Positions 36,795-45,557 of a stretch of 64,000 nucleotides of DNA are shown in pieces. This DNA comes from an uncultured Chitinophaga sp. (GTDB lineage: Bacteria; Bacteroidota; Bacteroidia; Cytophagales; Cyclobacteriaceae), in the NCBI GenBank assembly GCA_902168205.1, contig CABHOK010000011.1, forward strand, positions 248,001-312,000. The letters run 5' to 3'. Within the stretch, counting starts at the first letter, position 1; every line of letters starts with the position of its first letter. Position numbers and translations under genes: made by a program. The notes under the pieces were generated by a model, which made no database searches, was not told where the DNA came from, and saw only the letters and a program-made list of their open reading frames with translations.

Positions 36795-37422
36795 CCGGCA
36801 CCAGCGTTTGGTTAGCAACCGTATATGTACCCTTTACGGGAAGCTGTTCACTTTCCAGCACCTGGTGAGACGACAGCAGGAATGTTACGCCCTCGCGGGT
36901 AATGCGATCTTCTATGAGGTGTAACAGTATATTTCTGGCAGCCTCGTCCAGCGTGATTAACGGTTCATCCAGTATAATCAATTCCGGAGCTCCCAGAAAT
37001 GCAAGTGCCAGCGATACTTTCTTCAGCATACCACTGGAATGTGTCTCGCAGGGTTTCTCATAATAAGCCGCGATACCAAATGAATCAACCAAAAACTGCT
37101 GCTGCGCTGCCGAAGCTCCTTTAGCCTTGCCAATAAAGTTGAACAGATCTTTAGGTGTAAGAAAACCCGGGTACTGTGGTTCGGCTTCGCTATAGTTTAC
37201 CTTTTTACGATAGGCCACGGGCTGCTGGTGTAACGATGGTCCTCCCTCGAAACGAACGGAGCCACGGCACGGGTGCAAACCTGCCAATGCCTTGAAAAAT
37301 GTAGTTTTGCCCGAGCCATTCTTGCCCTTGATCCAGTAGACTCCCTGGGTAAAACTGACCTCAGAAAATTCCAGAATCAGCTGATCGCCATAACTTTTTG
37401 AGAATTTTTCGATAACCAGCAT
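36784..37422 (-). CDS. ABC transporter ATP-binding protein
   Basis: 212 residues. Walker A is GKNGSGKTT, the Q-loop lies near VNYSEAEPQYPGF, and the signature is degenerate (HSSGMLKKVSLALAFLGAP, SSGM in place of LSGGQ). Walker B with the catalytic Glu is LIILDEPL, and the switch His sits in FLLSSHQ. A weakened signature of this kind is common in CcmA- or ABC-2-type exporters. The gene overlaps its likely permease by 11 bases. A 146-base spacer separates it from the divergent sorting-domain gene and must hold its promoter, though no clear box is visible. Confidence 0.88.
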   Translation of the reverse strand: MLVIEKFSKSYGDQLILEFSEVSFTQGVYWIKGKNGSGKTTFFKALAGLHPCRGSVRFEGGPSLHQQPVAYRKKVNYSEAEPQYPGFLTPKDLFNFIGKAKGASAAQQQFLVDSFGIAAYYEKPCETHSSGMLKKVSLALAFLGAPELIILDEPLITLDEAARNILLHLIEDRITREGVTFLLSSHQVLESEQLPVKGTYTVANQTLVPDEA

Positions 37423-37568
37423 ACGAGCTTCTTAGGGGTGATGAAAAATATTTTGGCGTTTGTCTTAAACTTTTTCGGGTTTGTCGCATCTAATAGTAAA
37501 GAAAGCGGCTTAAGCCCGAACTTTGGTTTAATATTTGTCGTACATATCGAAAATAGAATTACAAAAAC

Positions 37569-37937
37569 ATGCGCTTGGGAAGAATACTTATGGTGATGAT
37601 CATGGCCGGGGCAGCCGCTCTGGAGGTGATCGCGCAGGAGCGCGAACAAAACAATCCGCCGGTACAATCTGAACATATTGATATTGCAAAGTCAGTACGA
37701 ATATTTCCGAACCCGGCAGTAGAATTTGTTCACGTACGCATTGATCAGTTCAAAGCAGAAGATATCAAATTATCGCTCCACAATATTATTGGTAACGAAG
37801 TAAGCACTGAAACCGAGATCGTTGATGAACACGAGATTCGCGTTCGCGTAAAAGATCTGGCTTCCGGTTATTACCTGTTAGCTATGAAGGACAAAGATTC
37901 CAAATTTACCAGTACGTTCAAGTTCGTTAAGAAATAG
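37569..37937 (+). CDS. small exported protein consisting of a T9SS-type sorting domain
   Basis: 122 residues. A signal peptide (about 1-22, ending EVIAQ) is followed by only 25 residues before a domain matching the type A C-terminal sorting domain. It begins VRIFPNPAVEFVHVRI, continues LSLHNIIGNEV, and ends LASGYYLLAMKDKDSKFTSTFKFVKK. In ordinary T9SS cargo this domain sits behind a large passenger. Here there is none, so the protein may be a free adaptor or a remnant. Codon use looks ordinary and the frame is intact. Confidence 0.8.
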   Translation: MRLGRILMVMIMAGAAALEVIAQEREQNNPPVQSEHIDIAKSVRIFPNPAVEFVHVRIDQFKAEDIKLSLHNIIGNEVSTETEIVDEHEIRVRVKDLASGYYLLAMKDKDSKFTSTFKFVKK

Positions 37938-37984
37938 AAAGTCTATCGAGAGATCCTTACTATCCTTTTCATTTACGGGCATAA

Positions 37985-39007
37985 TTACTTCAGCAGTCTT
38001 CGTAACGCATTACCGAAGCTTTTCACTTCGTCTTCGGTGGTGTCGAACGAACACATCAGCCTGACTTCAGAAGTCTTTTCATCCCACACATAGAAATAAT
38101 GTTCTTGTTGCAATGCCGGAATAACCTCCGGAGGCAGCATGGCAAAAATTCCATTGGCGTCTACCGGTCGCGTTATCTGCACGCTGGCACTTTTCAATTC
38201 AGCTTCCAGTAATTTGGCCATTCGGTTTGAATGGCTCGCATTTCTTTTCCACAGATCGTTACTTAACAGCGCTTCGAATTGTGCGCTGATAAAACGCATT
38301 TTTGAATGAAGTTGCATGCCTTGCTTGCGGATATACTTGAAATATTGGGCAGGCTCCGGATTAAAGAATACAATCGCCTCTCCGAACATCATACCGTTCT
38401 TGGTTCCTCCAAATGAAAGTACATCTACACCGGCATCGCGGGTAAACGAAGCAAAGTCTTTACTTAAACTCGCAGCAGCGTTGGCGATGCGCGAGCCATC
38501 CATGTGTAAAAAGAGATTATTCTTTTTTGCTACTTCGGATATAGCTTTCACTTCATCTATAGTATATACAGTTCCGTACTCAGTAGACTGCGATATCGAG
38601 ATAACCTTTGCCTGCGGGTGATGCTGATCATCTACCCGTTGTATTTTATTCTGAATTTCGTGCGGGTATATCTTGCCGTCTTTGGTAGGGATGGTAATTA
38701 ACTTACTGCCCAGAAATTTTTCAGGTGCAGTAGATTCATCAACGTTGATGTGCGCGAGGTCTGAACAGATAATCGAGTTGAATGAACGCGTCAGTGCACT
38801 AAGTCCTAAAACATTGGCACCTGTGCCGTTGTATGCAAAGAAAACTTCAATGTCGTTACCCAGGTATTCCTTGAATTTCGCGATCGCGCGGTCGGTATAC
38901 TCATCGGCACCATAAGAGCCTGCATGTGCTGTGTTGGCGCGGAGTAATGCTTCCATTACTTCAGGGTGTACACCGGAGTAATTATCGCTTGCAAAAGTCT
39001 TCTTCAT
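37985..39007 (-). CDS. low-specificity L-threonine aldolase / beta-eliminating lyase family
   Basis: 340 residues of the PLP fold-type I family. The chain opens FASDNYSGVHPEVMEAL. It has FAYNGTGANVLGL for the cofactor phosphate, H in ICSDLAHINVDES for ring stacking, HMDGSRIANA with the cofactor Asp, and the Schiff-base Lys in SFGGTKNGMM. Threonine aldolases split threonine or allo-threonine into glycine and acetaldehyde. Its ATGA overlaps the stop of the DUF1003 gene, so the two are coupled, with asnS further upstream on the same strand. Confidence 0.9.
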   Translation of the reverse strand: MKKTFASDNYSGVHPEVMEALLRANTAHAGSYGADEYTDRAIAKFKEYLGNDIEVFFAYNGTGANVLGLSALTRSFNSIICSDLAHINVDESTAPEKFLGSKLITIPTKDGKIYPHEIQNKIQRVDDQHHPQAKVISISQSTEYGTVYTIDEVKAISEVAKKNNLFLHMDGSRIANAAASLSKDFASFTRDAGVDVLSFGGTKNGMMFGEAIVFFNPEPAQYFKYIRKQGMQLHSKMRFISAQFEALLSNDLWKRNASHSNRMAKLLEAELKSASVQITRPVDANGIFAMLPPEVIPALQQEHYFYVWDEKTSEVRLMCSFDTTEDEVKSFGNALRRLLK

Positions 39008-39720
39008 GCGTTCTTGTCTTTCGTTTTATGATTGAGCTTCTCCAGTATATCATCCATCAGGTCTACCTGCAACTGCTGGATTTCCATCAGCCGTTGATTT
39101 TGCTGGAGTAATAAGTGATCGATCTTTTCATGCAGCAACCTGATCTCAAGTTCTGCTTTCAGGTTTATTTTGTAGTCGTGCTCAGAGCGGATACGGTCTT
39201 TCGCTTCCTGCCGGTTCTGACTCATCATAATGATAGGAGCCTGAATAGCTGCCAGACACGAGAGTATAAGATTTAGTAGAATGAAGGGATAGGGATCGAA
39301 AGATCGGGATGCCAGGATAAATATATTGATACCTATCCATACCACAATAAAGGAGAAGAAGGTGATGATGAACGTCCAGCTTCCTCCGAATTCAGCAATG
39401 CGGTCTGCAAGACGATCACCAAGGGAGAGCTCTTTGTCCAGCGCGGGCTCGATGTTCTGTACGAGCAATTCATTTTCATTTACACTCTTCAGAACATCAC
39501 GTTCCAGTTTCGATAGTTCTTTACCCTCTGCCCGCAGCATGTGCTCCATGAATTTCTTGCGATACTTCATGAGCTCATCAAGCGATATATAGGAGTCACC
39601 ATTAAAGTTGTGATGCTCAGACTGGATCATCTTGAGCATAGCAGGCCGAAGCTGATGACCGGCCACAGCATCTGCAGCCGGTAACTCCCGGTTAGTAATA
39701 TGACACTTTACCTTGCGCAT
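39004..39720 (-). CDS. DUF1003 membrane protein
   Basis: 238 residues. A soluble N-terminal part begins KCHITNRELPAADAVAGHQLRP, which could bind a metal through C and H. The DUF1003 core has LADRIAEFGGSWTFI, two membrane helices (about 110-130 and 140-162), and the motif YPFILLNLILSCLAAIQAPIIMMSQNRQ. A cytoplasmic coiled coil rich in Gln and Leu closes the chain. The family has no known activity. It overlaps the threonine aldolase gene by four bases and follows asnS by 81 bases. Confidence 0.88.
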   Translation of the reverse strand: MRKVKCHITNRELPAADAVAGHQLRPAMLKMIQSEHHNFNGDSYISLDELMKYRKKFMEHMLRAEGKELSKLERDVLKSVNENELLVQNIEPALDKELSLGDRLADRIAEFGGSWTFIITFFSFIVVWIGINIFILASRSFDPYPFILLNLILSCLAAIQAPIIMMSQNRQEAKDRIRSEHDYKINLKAELEIRLLHEKIDHLLLQQNQRLMEIQQLQVDLMDDILEKLNHKTKDKNA

Positions 39721-39801
39721 GGATATATCATGTTAAATACGAATGTCCGCCAAGCTATAGGTAAAGGAAATACCGTCAATGGAATTTTGAATCTTTCTCT
39801 A

Positions 39802-41235
39802 TCAGAACTCTGCATTTCCGGGGAAGCGCGGATACGCAATCACATCGCGTATGTTTGTCATGCCCGTTACGAAGAGTATCAAGCGCTCAAAGCCCAGACC
39901 GAAGCCACTGTGAGGAGCTGAACCAAACTTGCGCAGGTCGAGGTACCACCACAATTCTTTTTCAGGCAGGCTGAGTTCGTTCACACGCTTTACCAAACGT
40001 TCATAACGTTCTTCACGCTGCGAACCGCCAATGATCTCGCCTATACCCGGGAAGAGTACATCCATCGCGGCAACCGTTTTATCGTCATCGTTCTGGCGCA
40101 TGTAGAATGCCTTGATGTCTTTCGGATAGTTATATAGTATCACCGGCTTCTTGAAGTGCTTCTCAACCAGGTAGCGCTCGTGCTCCGACTGCAGGTCAAC
40201 ACCCCATTCTTCAACCAGGTATTGAAACTTCTTCTTCTTGTTCGGGTTGGAGTTCTTCAGTATATCAATAGCCTCTGTATAAGATAACCGTTGGAAGTCG
40301 TTATCGGCAACAAACTTTAAACGATCGATGAGGCTGAGTTCACTGCGTTGATCCTGCGGCTTGCTTTGCTCTTCTTCCTGTGCACGCTTGTTCAGGAACT
40401 CAAGATCTTCTGCACAATTCTCCAATGCATAACGCACCAGGTATTGCAGAAACTCCTGTGCAAGCTGCATGTTATCGCCAATATCATAGAACGCCATCTC
40501 CGGTTCAATCATCCAGAATTCCGCGAGGTGTCGCGTGGTGTTAGAGTTCTCGGCACGGAAGGTCGGACCGAAAGTATATATATCGCCTAATGCAAGCGCG
40601 TAGGTTTCACCTTCAAGCTGTCCGGATACCGTTAGGTTCGTTTCACGACCAAAGAAATCTTCCTTGAAATTTACTTTACCCTGTTCGTCACGAGGCGGGT
40701 TGTTAGGGTCCAGTGTAGTAACACGGAACATAGCACCGGCGCCTTCGGCATCCGAGCCGGTAATGATCGGTGTATGGATATAGAAGAATCCGCGGTCGTT
40801 GAAAAATTTATGTACGGCAAACGCCATCGCGTGACGCACGCGCATCACAGCACTGAATGTATTGGTGCGTGAGCGCAGGTGAGCGATCTCGCGTAGAAAT
40901 TCGAGTGAATGTTTTTTTGGTTGAAGCGGAAATTTTTCAGCATCGCTGTCTCCAAGAATTTCGAGTTCCTTTACCTTTAATTCTACAGCCTGACCTTTTG
41001 CCGGAGATGGAATCAGCTCGCCTGTAACCGATAAACATGCTCCCGTAGTAATACGCTTCAACGTTTCATCAGCGACCGAATTCAACTCCACCACAGCCTG
41101 CAGGTTATTGATAGTCGAGCCATCATTCAGTGAAATGAACTGGTTGTTACGAAAGGTTCTTACCCAACCTTTTGCTGTAACTGTTTGACCTTCAGGTTTT
41201 GTGAGGAGGAGTTCTTTGATCTTGATGCGTTTCAT
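39802..41235 (-). CDS. asnS: asparaginyl-tRNA synthetase
   Basis: 477 residues, near the usual AsnRS length. An N-terminal OB anticodon-binding domain ([21 protein letters not shown]) is followed by the class II core. Motif 2 is [22 protein letters not shown] and motif 3 is [22 protein letters not shown], ending [10 protein letters not shown]. The FPGN ending and the ENSNTTRH loop separate it from AspRS. It charges tRNA-Asn with asparagine in the cytosol. The gene is divergent from rpoN and appears to head a unit with DUF1003 and threonine aldolase. Confidence 0.96.
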   Translation of the reverse strand: MKRIKIKELLLTKPEGQTVTAKGWVRTFRNNQFISLNDGSTINNLQAVVELNSVADETLKRITTGACLSVTGELIPSPAKGQAVELKVKELEILGDSDAEKFPLQPKKHSLEFLREIAHLRSRTNTFSAVMRVRHAMAFAVHKFFNDRGFFYIHTPIITGSDAEGAGAMFRVTTLDPNNPPRDEQGKVNFKEDFFGRETNLTVSGQLEGETYALALGDIYTFGPTFRAENSNTTRHLAEFWMIEPEMAFYDIGDNMQLAQEFLQYLVRYALENCAEDLEFLNKRAQEEEQSKPQDQRSELSLIDRLKFVADNDFQRLSYTEAIDILKNSNPNKKKKFQYLVEEWGVDLQSEHERYLVEKHFKKPVILYNYPKDIKAFYMRQNDDDKTVAAMDVLFPGIGEIIGGSQREERYERLVKRVNELSLPEKELWWYLDLRKFGSAPHSGFGLGFERLILFVTGMTNIRDVIAYPRFPGNAEF

Positions 41236-41290
41236 GATGTATAATATTATCGTTGTTGTCTGCCTATCGTATCTAACTTTAAGAGCATCA

Positions 41291-41320
41291 GCTAACGGTT
41301 AACGATTAACTGATAACGAC
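41291..41320. repeat. GTTAACGATTAACTGATAAC repeat element
   Basis: GCTAACGGTTAACGATTAACTGATAACGA resembles the arms at 9272-9321. It lies in the 291-base spacer between the divergent asnS and rpoN genes, which otherwise shows one promoter box. Confidence 0.4.
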
Positions 41321-41480
41321 CCGCGCCCAACAACAGGGGACGCAAAAAACGAAAAAACTTGCGAGTTTTGAAAGGAGTCGATCATCTATAGTCAGGCGGA
41401 AAATGTCGATTTTACTTTCGGAAGACCATACAATTGACTGCTGGACCGTGCTCTTTTAACTATAGACTGGACTATTTTTC

Positions 41481-41488
41481 TAAATTTG
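41481..41488 (+). promoter_or_regulatory. -7 box of rpoN
   Basis: TAAATTTG fits TAnnTTTG, 39 bases before the rpoN ATG. No convincing -33 TTTG is found at the expected distance. Confidence 0.4.
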
Positions 41489-41526
41489 CATAGTCTTTGA
41501 TCAAGTGATCTAAACATGGATTTTTA

Positions 41527-42987
41527 ATGCAGAAACTCGGATTAAGTCAATCGTTACAACAAAAGCTATCGCCTCAGCAGATACAATTCATCAAGCTGTT
41601 GCAGGTGCCTACAGCCGAGCTTGAAACCAGGATTGAGGAAGAGCTTGAGATAAATCCTGCGCTGGAGGAAGGAGAGGGAGAAGATCAGGAGAAGACGGAA
41701 GAAGATACCTACGAACAGGAAGAAGAATACCAGGAGTCATCGGGAAGCGAAGAGGAGGTCGATATAAAAGATTACCTCCGCGATGATGATTACAGCGGCT
41801 ATAAAATGCAGGGCGATGGCGATGATGAAGATGAACGCGACATGCCGCTGCCGATGTCTACTTCGTTGCACGAGCAACTCATGGATCAGCTCGATTTCCT
41901 CGGGCTTGATGAAAAACAATATACCATTGGCAAACAACTGGTGGGCAGTATAGAAGGCGATGGCTATATACGCAGAGACCTTGATGCCATCGTAAACGAC
42001 CTCGCCTTTTCGCAGGGTATTGAAGCAACCGTGGAAGAAGTAGAGACGGTGCTGAAAAGAATTCAGACGTTCGACCCCCCCGGTATTGCTGCGCGCAATT
42101 TGCAGGAATGTTTACTACTGCAGTTAGACCGTATGGACAACGGCCATGATATAGATGTAGCCGTTGCCAAGAAGATCATCACCGAGTGCTACGATGAGTT
42201 CACCAAGAAGCACTATCAGAAAATACAAAAGAAGCTGGAAACGGAAGACGAAGAGTTTATCCGCGATGCTGTTGACCTGATCGTGAAGCTTAATCCGAAA
42301 CCCGGAGGAAGCAGCGCTCCTTCCATGGTAAAGAACCAGTATATCATTCCGGATTTTATACTCACCAACAATAATGGTAAGCTCGAACTGGCGCTAAACT
42401 CGCGCAACGCACCCGAGCTGCGCATCAGTCGCTCGTATACCGAAATGTTCAAGGCATACGATAAGAGTGATAAGAAAGACAAGAAACTGAAAGAGGCGGT
42501 ATCCTTCGTAAAACAAAAGCTGGATGCAGCCAAGTGGTTTATCGATGCCATTAAACAGCGCCAGCAGACTTTGCTCAGAACCATGCGCGCTATAGTTGAT
42601 TTTCAGTATGATTTCTTTCTGGAAGGTGATGAGACAAAACTGAAGCCGATGATTCTGAAAGATATAGCCAGCATGATCAGCATGGATATATCTACCGTGT
42701 CGCGTGTGGCCAGCAGTAAAGCCGTACAAACAGATTTCGGAATTTACCCGCTCAAATATTTCTTCTCCGAAGGTATATCTACCGATTCGGGCGAGGAGGT
42801 AAGTAGCCGCGAGGTAAAGCAGATCATTAAAGATATTATTGATAGTGAAGATAAGAACAAGCCTTACTCGGATGATAAGCTGGAGAAGATCCTGAATGAC
42901 AAAGGGTATAATATTGCCAGAAGAACAGTTGCCAAATATCGTGAACAACTGAATATACCTGTGGCACGGCTTCGTAAAGAACTATAA
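41527..42987 (+). CDS. rpoN: RNA polymerase sigma-54 factor
   Basis: 486 residues. Region I (QSLQQKLSPQQIQFIKLLQ, about 8-50) inhibits isomerisation and meets enhancer-binding activators. Region II is long and very acidic (about 52-105). The core-binding domain and an HTH (ISMDISTVSRVASSKAVQTD) follow. The RpoN box near the C-terminus reads ARRTVAKYREQLNIP and binds the -24 element. No sigma-54 activator gene is present in this window. A PAP2-like gene follows 36 bases later and may be co-transcribed. Confidence 0.96.
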   Translation: MQKLGLSQSLQQKLSPQQIQFIKLLQVPTAELETRIEEELEINPALEEGEGEDQEKTEEDTYEQEEEYQESSGSEEEVDIKDYLRDDDYSGYKMQGDGDDEDERDMPLPMSTSLHEQLMDQLDFLGLDEKQYTIGKQLVGSIEGDGYIRRDLDAIVNDLAFSQGIEATVEEVETVLKRIQTFDPPGIAARNLQECLLLQLDRMDNGHDIDVAVAKKIITECYDEFTKKHYQKIQKKLETEDEEFIRDAVDLIVKLNPKPGGSSAPSMVKNQYIIPDFILTNNNGKLELALNSRNAPELRISRSYTEMFKAYDKSDKKDKKLKEAVSFVKQKLDAAKWFIDAIKQRQQTLLRTMRAIVDFQYDFFLEGDETKLKPMILKDIASMISMDISTVSRVASSKAVQTDFGIYPLKYFFSEGISTDSGEEVSSREVKQIIKDIIDSEDKNKPYSDDKLEKILNDKGYNIARRTVAKYREQLNIPVARLRKEL

Positions 42988-43023
42988 TATGGCTGTGCAT
43001 TTTTTAATCATCCATAACACTTT

Positions 43024-43656
43024 TTGAGTAGCGTGAATTTTATAGCAAAAGTCATCTCCTTTGTATTCCATCCGTTGCTGATGGTAACGTATCTGTTTGC
43101 ATTGTTTGCCCTGTACTTTCCGATTGGGCTTGATCCGCTGAAGATAGAAACACAATGGAGTTTTGTGCTGATCATTTTTGCCTTTACGTTTTTGCTGCCG
43201 GCACTGAATATAGGCCTGTTGAAATTACTCGGTACAATACGAAGTATAACCATGCAGGACCGCAGAGAGCGTGTACTGCCGTTTACATTCATAGCGATAC
43301 TCTATGTACTCATTACATACCTGTTCTACTCGAGAACAGGCGTGAGCGTTAACGATAATCTCTTCAAGTTTTTATTGCTGGGCGATGCGCTAGTGGTGAT
43401 GGCAGCCGTTGTTACATTGTTCTATAAAGTAAGCATCCACAGCCTGGCTGCCTGGGGATTTTTAGGCATCATTGTGCCGTTGAATACATTATCGGAAGAC
43501 GGTTCACTGTTCTATCCATCGTTGGTGGCTATTGTTATCACGGGGTTCATCATGTCGTCACGACTGTTGTTGCATGTACATACCACCCGCGAAGTAATGG
43601 TAGGCTCTGTGCTCGGGTTGGTGACGAGTCTCATCGGAATGTCAGTTTTGTTCTAA
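43024..43656 (+). CDS. polytopic membrane protein with PAP2-like motifs
   Basis: 210 residues with about six hydrophobic segments. A PAP2-type phosphatase order can be traced: MQDRRERVLPF (in place of KxxxxxxRP), KVSIHSLAAWG (in place of PSGH) and SSRLLLHVHTTREVMVGSVLG (in place of SRxxxxxHxxxD, with Glu for Asp). Such proteins dephosphorylate lipid phosphates at the membrane, but the substitutions make activity uncertain. The start is a TTG at 43024 or the GTG at 43033; neither has a clear ribosome-binding site. Confidence 0.65.
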   Translation: MSSVNFIAKVISFVFHPLLMVTYLFALFALYFPIGLDPLKIETQWSFVLIIFAFTFLLPALNIGLLKLLGTIRSITMQDRRERVLPFTFIAILYVLITYLFYSRTGVSVNDNLFKFLLLGDALVVMAAVVTLFYKVSIHSLAAWGFLGIIVPLNTLSEDGSLFYPSLVAIVITGFIMSSRLLLHVHTTREVMVGSVLGLVTSLIGMSVLF

Positions 43657-43721
43657 GAATAACTTTCATCTCTTGCGAAAGAACGGTAGCTTCGGATTCA
43701 AACATCTGATGCTATAATTCT

Positions 43722-44504
43722 ATGGATTACAAGTTTTTGAAATATTCACTGCAGGGTGGAGTTGTTACCATTTCACTGAATCGCCCGGAAGTATACAATG
43801 CCCTGAATGACGATATCACCTACGAACTTCAGGACGCACTCAAAGCCGTTGCTAAAGATGATACAGCTCGCGTAGTGGTGCTCACAGGTGAAGGAAAAGC
43901 ATTTTGCTCCGGACAAGACCTGAAGGCTGCTGCCGGAACTGAGAAGCGTTCTTTTATAGACTCGCTGCACAAGCGTTATAATCCGATAATCCGTGCCATG
44001 CGTAATCTACCCAAGCCAATTATAGGCAGGTTAAACGGTGTGGCAGCTGGTGCTGGTTGCTCGCTCGCCCTGGCGTGCGATATTATTGTAGCTTCCGAGG
44101 AGGCTACGCTCATCGAGGTTTTTATAAATATAGGATTGGTGCCGGATTCAGGCTCATCATACTTTTTACCAAGACTGGTAGGCATGGCTAAGGCGTTTGA
44201 ATTGTGCAGCATGGGCTCTCGCGTGAAAGCAAATGAAGCGCTTGCCCTGGGATTGGTGAACAAGGTTGTACCGGCCGATCAGCTCGACACGGCAGTAAAA
44301 GAGTATACCGATTACTTTGCCGCTGCGCCTACCCGTTCCGTTGGTTTGATCAAAAAGATGCTCGATAAAGCCTCGACTTCAACATTAGATGAAGCGCTGG
44401 AATACGAAGCCTATTGCCAGGAGATAGCTGGTAATACACAAGACTATAAAGAAGGCGTTACTGCCTTTCTGGAAAAACGAAAGCCTGATTTCAAGGGGAA
44501 ATAA
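43722..44504 (+). CDS. enoyl-CoA hydratase/isomerase family protein, PaaG-like
   Basis: 260 residues of the crotonase fold. The oxyanion-hole segments are GKAFCSGQDLKA and NGVAAGAGCSLALACD, and the CoA-binding helix is near NRPEVYNALN. The second catalytic Glu position reads NIGLVPDSGSSYFLPRL, Asp in place of the hydratase Glu. That pattern is usual in PaaG-type isomerases acting on epoxyphenylacetyl-CoA, so isomerase activity is as likely as hydration. No other paa or beta-oxidation gene adjoins it. It is followed by a hairpin terminator. Confidence 0.9.
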   Translation: MDYKFLKYSLQGGVVTISLNRPEVYNALNDDITYELQDALKAVAKDDTARVVVLTGEGKAFCSGQDLKAAAGTEKRSFIDSLHKRYNPIIRAMRNLPKPIIGRLNGVAAGAGCSLALACDIIVASEEATLIEVFINIGLVPDSGSSYFLPRLVGMAKAFELCSMGSRVKANEALALGLVNKVVPADQLDTAVKEYTDYFAAAPTRSVGLIKKMLDKASTSTLDEALEYEAYCQEIAGNTQDYKEGVTAFLEKRKPDFKGK

Positions 44505-44506
44505 AA

Positions 44507-44538
44507 TAGCCCGCCCCGATAGTAAACGAGACGGGCTA
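44507..44538. terminator. hairpin between convergent genes
   Basis: TAGCCCG (44507-44513) pairs with CGGGCTA (44532-44538) around an 18-base partly pairable loop. It sits just after the enoyl-CoA hydratase stop and before the end of the convergent gene. Confidence 0.55.
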
Positions 44539-44568
44539 CTTCAAAATATACTTTACGATACGATCTTC

Positions 44569-45309
44569 TTAGAAGCTCGATAAAGATATACCAACGGTAA
44601 AGGTGTTGAAATTCTTAAGTTGGCTGTCTTCGAGGATACCTTTGTCTTTCTCGAACAGGTCGCTGAGGTTATAGTATCCGAAGAGGCTGAAGTTTCCGAC
44701 ACCGATTTTAGCCGATACACCGTAACGGAACTTGTTAAGGTTATAGTCCTGCTTGTCTTTCAGTTTTTTCATTTCACCGTTCTCTTTGTATTTGATCTTG
44801 GTGAAAGAATCGAACATATAGCCTACACGGCCACCGATAGATGCCTTGAAGCTGCGGGCAGGATCTTCCGGATTCGTACGGAAGGTAATTTCCACAGGAA
44901 CTTCAATATAGTTCGTGATCAGCTGCGACTTACGTGTATCTGAACGACCCGCTTCAGTCGGGGAGATCATCACGATAGAACTTCCGTTATAGTCGAGGGT
45001 ATATTCGTTCTTAAACTTGAAGCGCTCCATGCTGAAACCAATACCCGGTACAAAACTGAAGTTTGATTTCAGTATGCGCATTTCATATTGATAGTACACA
45101 TTCAGTGTACGCGATCCCCAGAATCCGAGACTGAACTCGCTGGGCTTACTGGATGCATTGTTTACACCAAGCTCAAGCGTAAATGTACCTGGAATATCAG
45201 GACGACCAGATCTTTTCAAAGAACCTGTGCTCTGTGCTGGTGTAGTATCCTGACCGAAGGCCGGGATAAAAAAAACTGTAAAAATTAAATAAGCCGCGAA
45301 TTTTCTCAT
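44569..45309 (-). CDS. outer-membrane beta-barrel protein
   Basis: 246 residues. A signal peptide (MRKFAAYLIFTVFFIPAFGQ) precedes amphipathic strands (SEFSLGFWGSRTLNVYYQYEM, GIGFSMERFKF, IEVPVEITFRTN, SIGGRVGYMFDS). The terminal strand is NTFTVGISLSSF, ending in Phe as BAM substrates do. It resembles the PorT/OmpX-type 'outer membrane beta-barrel domain' proteins of Bacteroidota, with no assigned cargo. It has a textbook promoter (45341-45371) and is monocistronic. Confidence 0.82.
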   Translation of the reverse strand: MRKFAAYLIFTVFFIPAFGQDTTPAQSTGSLKRSGRPDIPGTFTLELGVNNASSKPSEFSLGFWGSRTLNVYYQYEMRILKSNFSFVPGIGFSMERFKFKNEYTLDYNGSSIVMISPTEAGRSDTRKSQLITNYIEVPVEITFRTNPEDPARSFKASIGGRVGYMFDSFTKIKYKENGEMKKLKDKQDYNLNKFRYGVSAKIGVGNFSLFGYYNLSDLFEKDKGILEDSQLKNFNTFTVGISLSSF

Positions 45310-45340
45310 TGTTTGCCTGTCTATCAGTAAAATAAAGGTT

Positions 45341-45371
45341 CAAAAATAACTTTTTTGTTGGCAGAGCCAAA
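45341..45371 (-). promoter_or_regulatory. consensus promoter of the beta-barrel gene
   Basis: On the minus strand a TTTG (45371-45368), a 19-base spacer and TATTTTTG (45348-45341) make an exact TTTG-N19-TAnnTTTG promoter, 32 bases before the ATG. Confidence 0.8.
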
Positions 45372-45379
45372 CGAGTTTA

Positions 45380-45410
45380 TTTGGTCAAGTGAATTTATTC
45401 TTTACATTTG
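45380..45410 (+). promoter_or_regulatory. consensus promoter of the tRNA gene
   Basis: TTTG (45380-45383), a 19-base spacer and TACATTTG (45403-45410) match TTTG-N19-TAnnTTTG exactly. The tRNA begins 20 bases after the -7 box. Confidence 0.85.
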
Positions 45411-45429
45411 CAGTCCCAAATTCACACCC

Positions 45430-45503
45430 GCACTCGTAGCTCAATTGAATAGAGCATCTGACTACGGATCAGAAGGTTCGGGGTTTGAATCCCTGCGAGT
45501 GCA
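45430..45503 (+). tRNA. tRNA-Arg (anticodon ACG)
   Basis: 74 bases. The acceptor stem GCACTCG/CGAGTGC pairs fully with discriminator A. The D arm is GCTC-AATTGAATA-GAGC, the anticodon arm TCTGA-CTACGGA-TCAGA with ACG at the loop centre, the variable loop AGGTT, and the T arm CGGGG-TTTGAAT-CCCTG with one G-U pair. CCA is not encoded. Position 19 is A and position 56 is T, replacing the near-universal G19-C56 tertiary pair by a possible A-U pair. ACG would be deaminated to ICG by TadA to read CGU, CGC and CGA. Confidence 0.97.
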
Positions 45504-45509
45504 CTTGGT

Positions 45510-45542
45510 AAAGACCGGAGATTAATATCTTCGGTCTTTTTT
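45510..45542 (+). terminator. intrinsic terminator of the tRNA gene
   Basis: AAAGACCGGAGAT (45510-45522) pairs with ATCTTCGGTCTTT (45527-45539) around TAAT, with one G-U pair, followed by a T-run. Its core resembles the terminator at 58657-58688. Confidence 0.9.
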
Positions 45543-45557
45543 GTTTTACAAAGTTTC

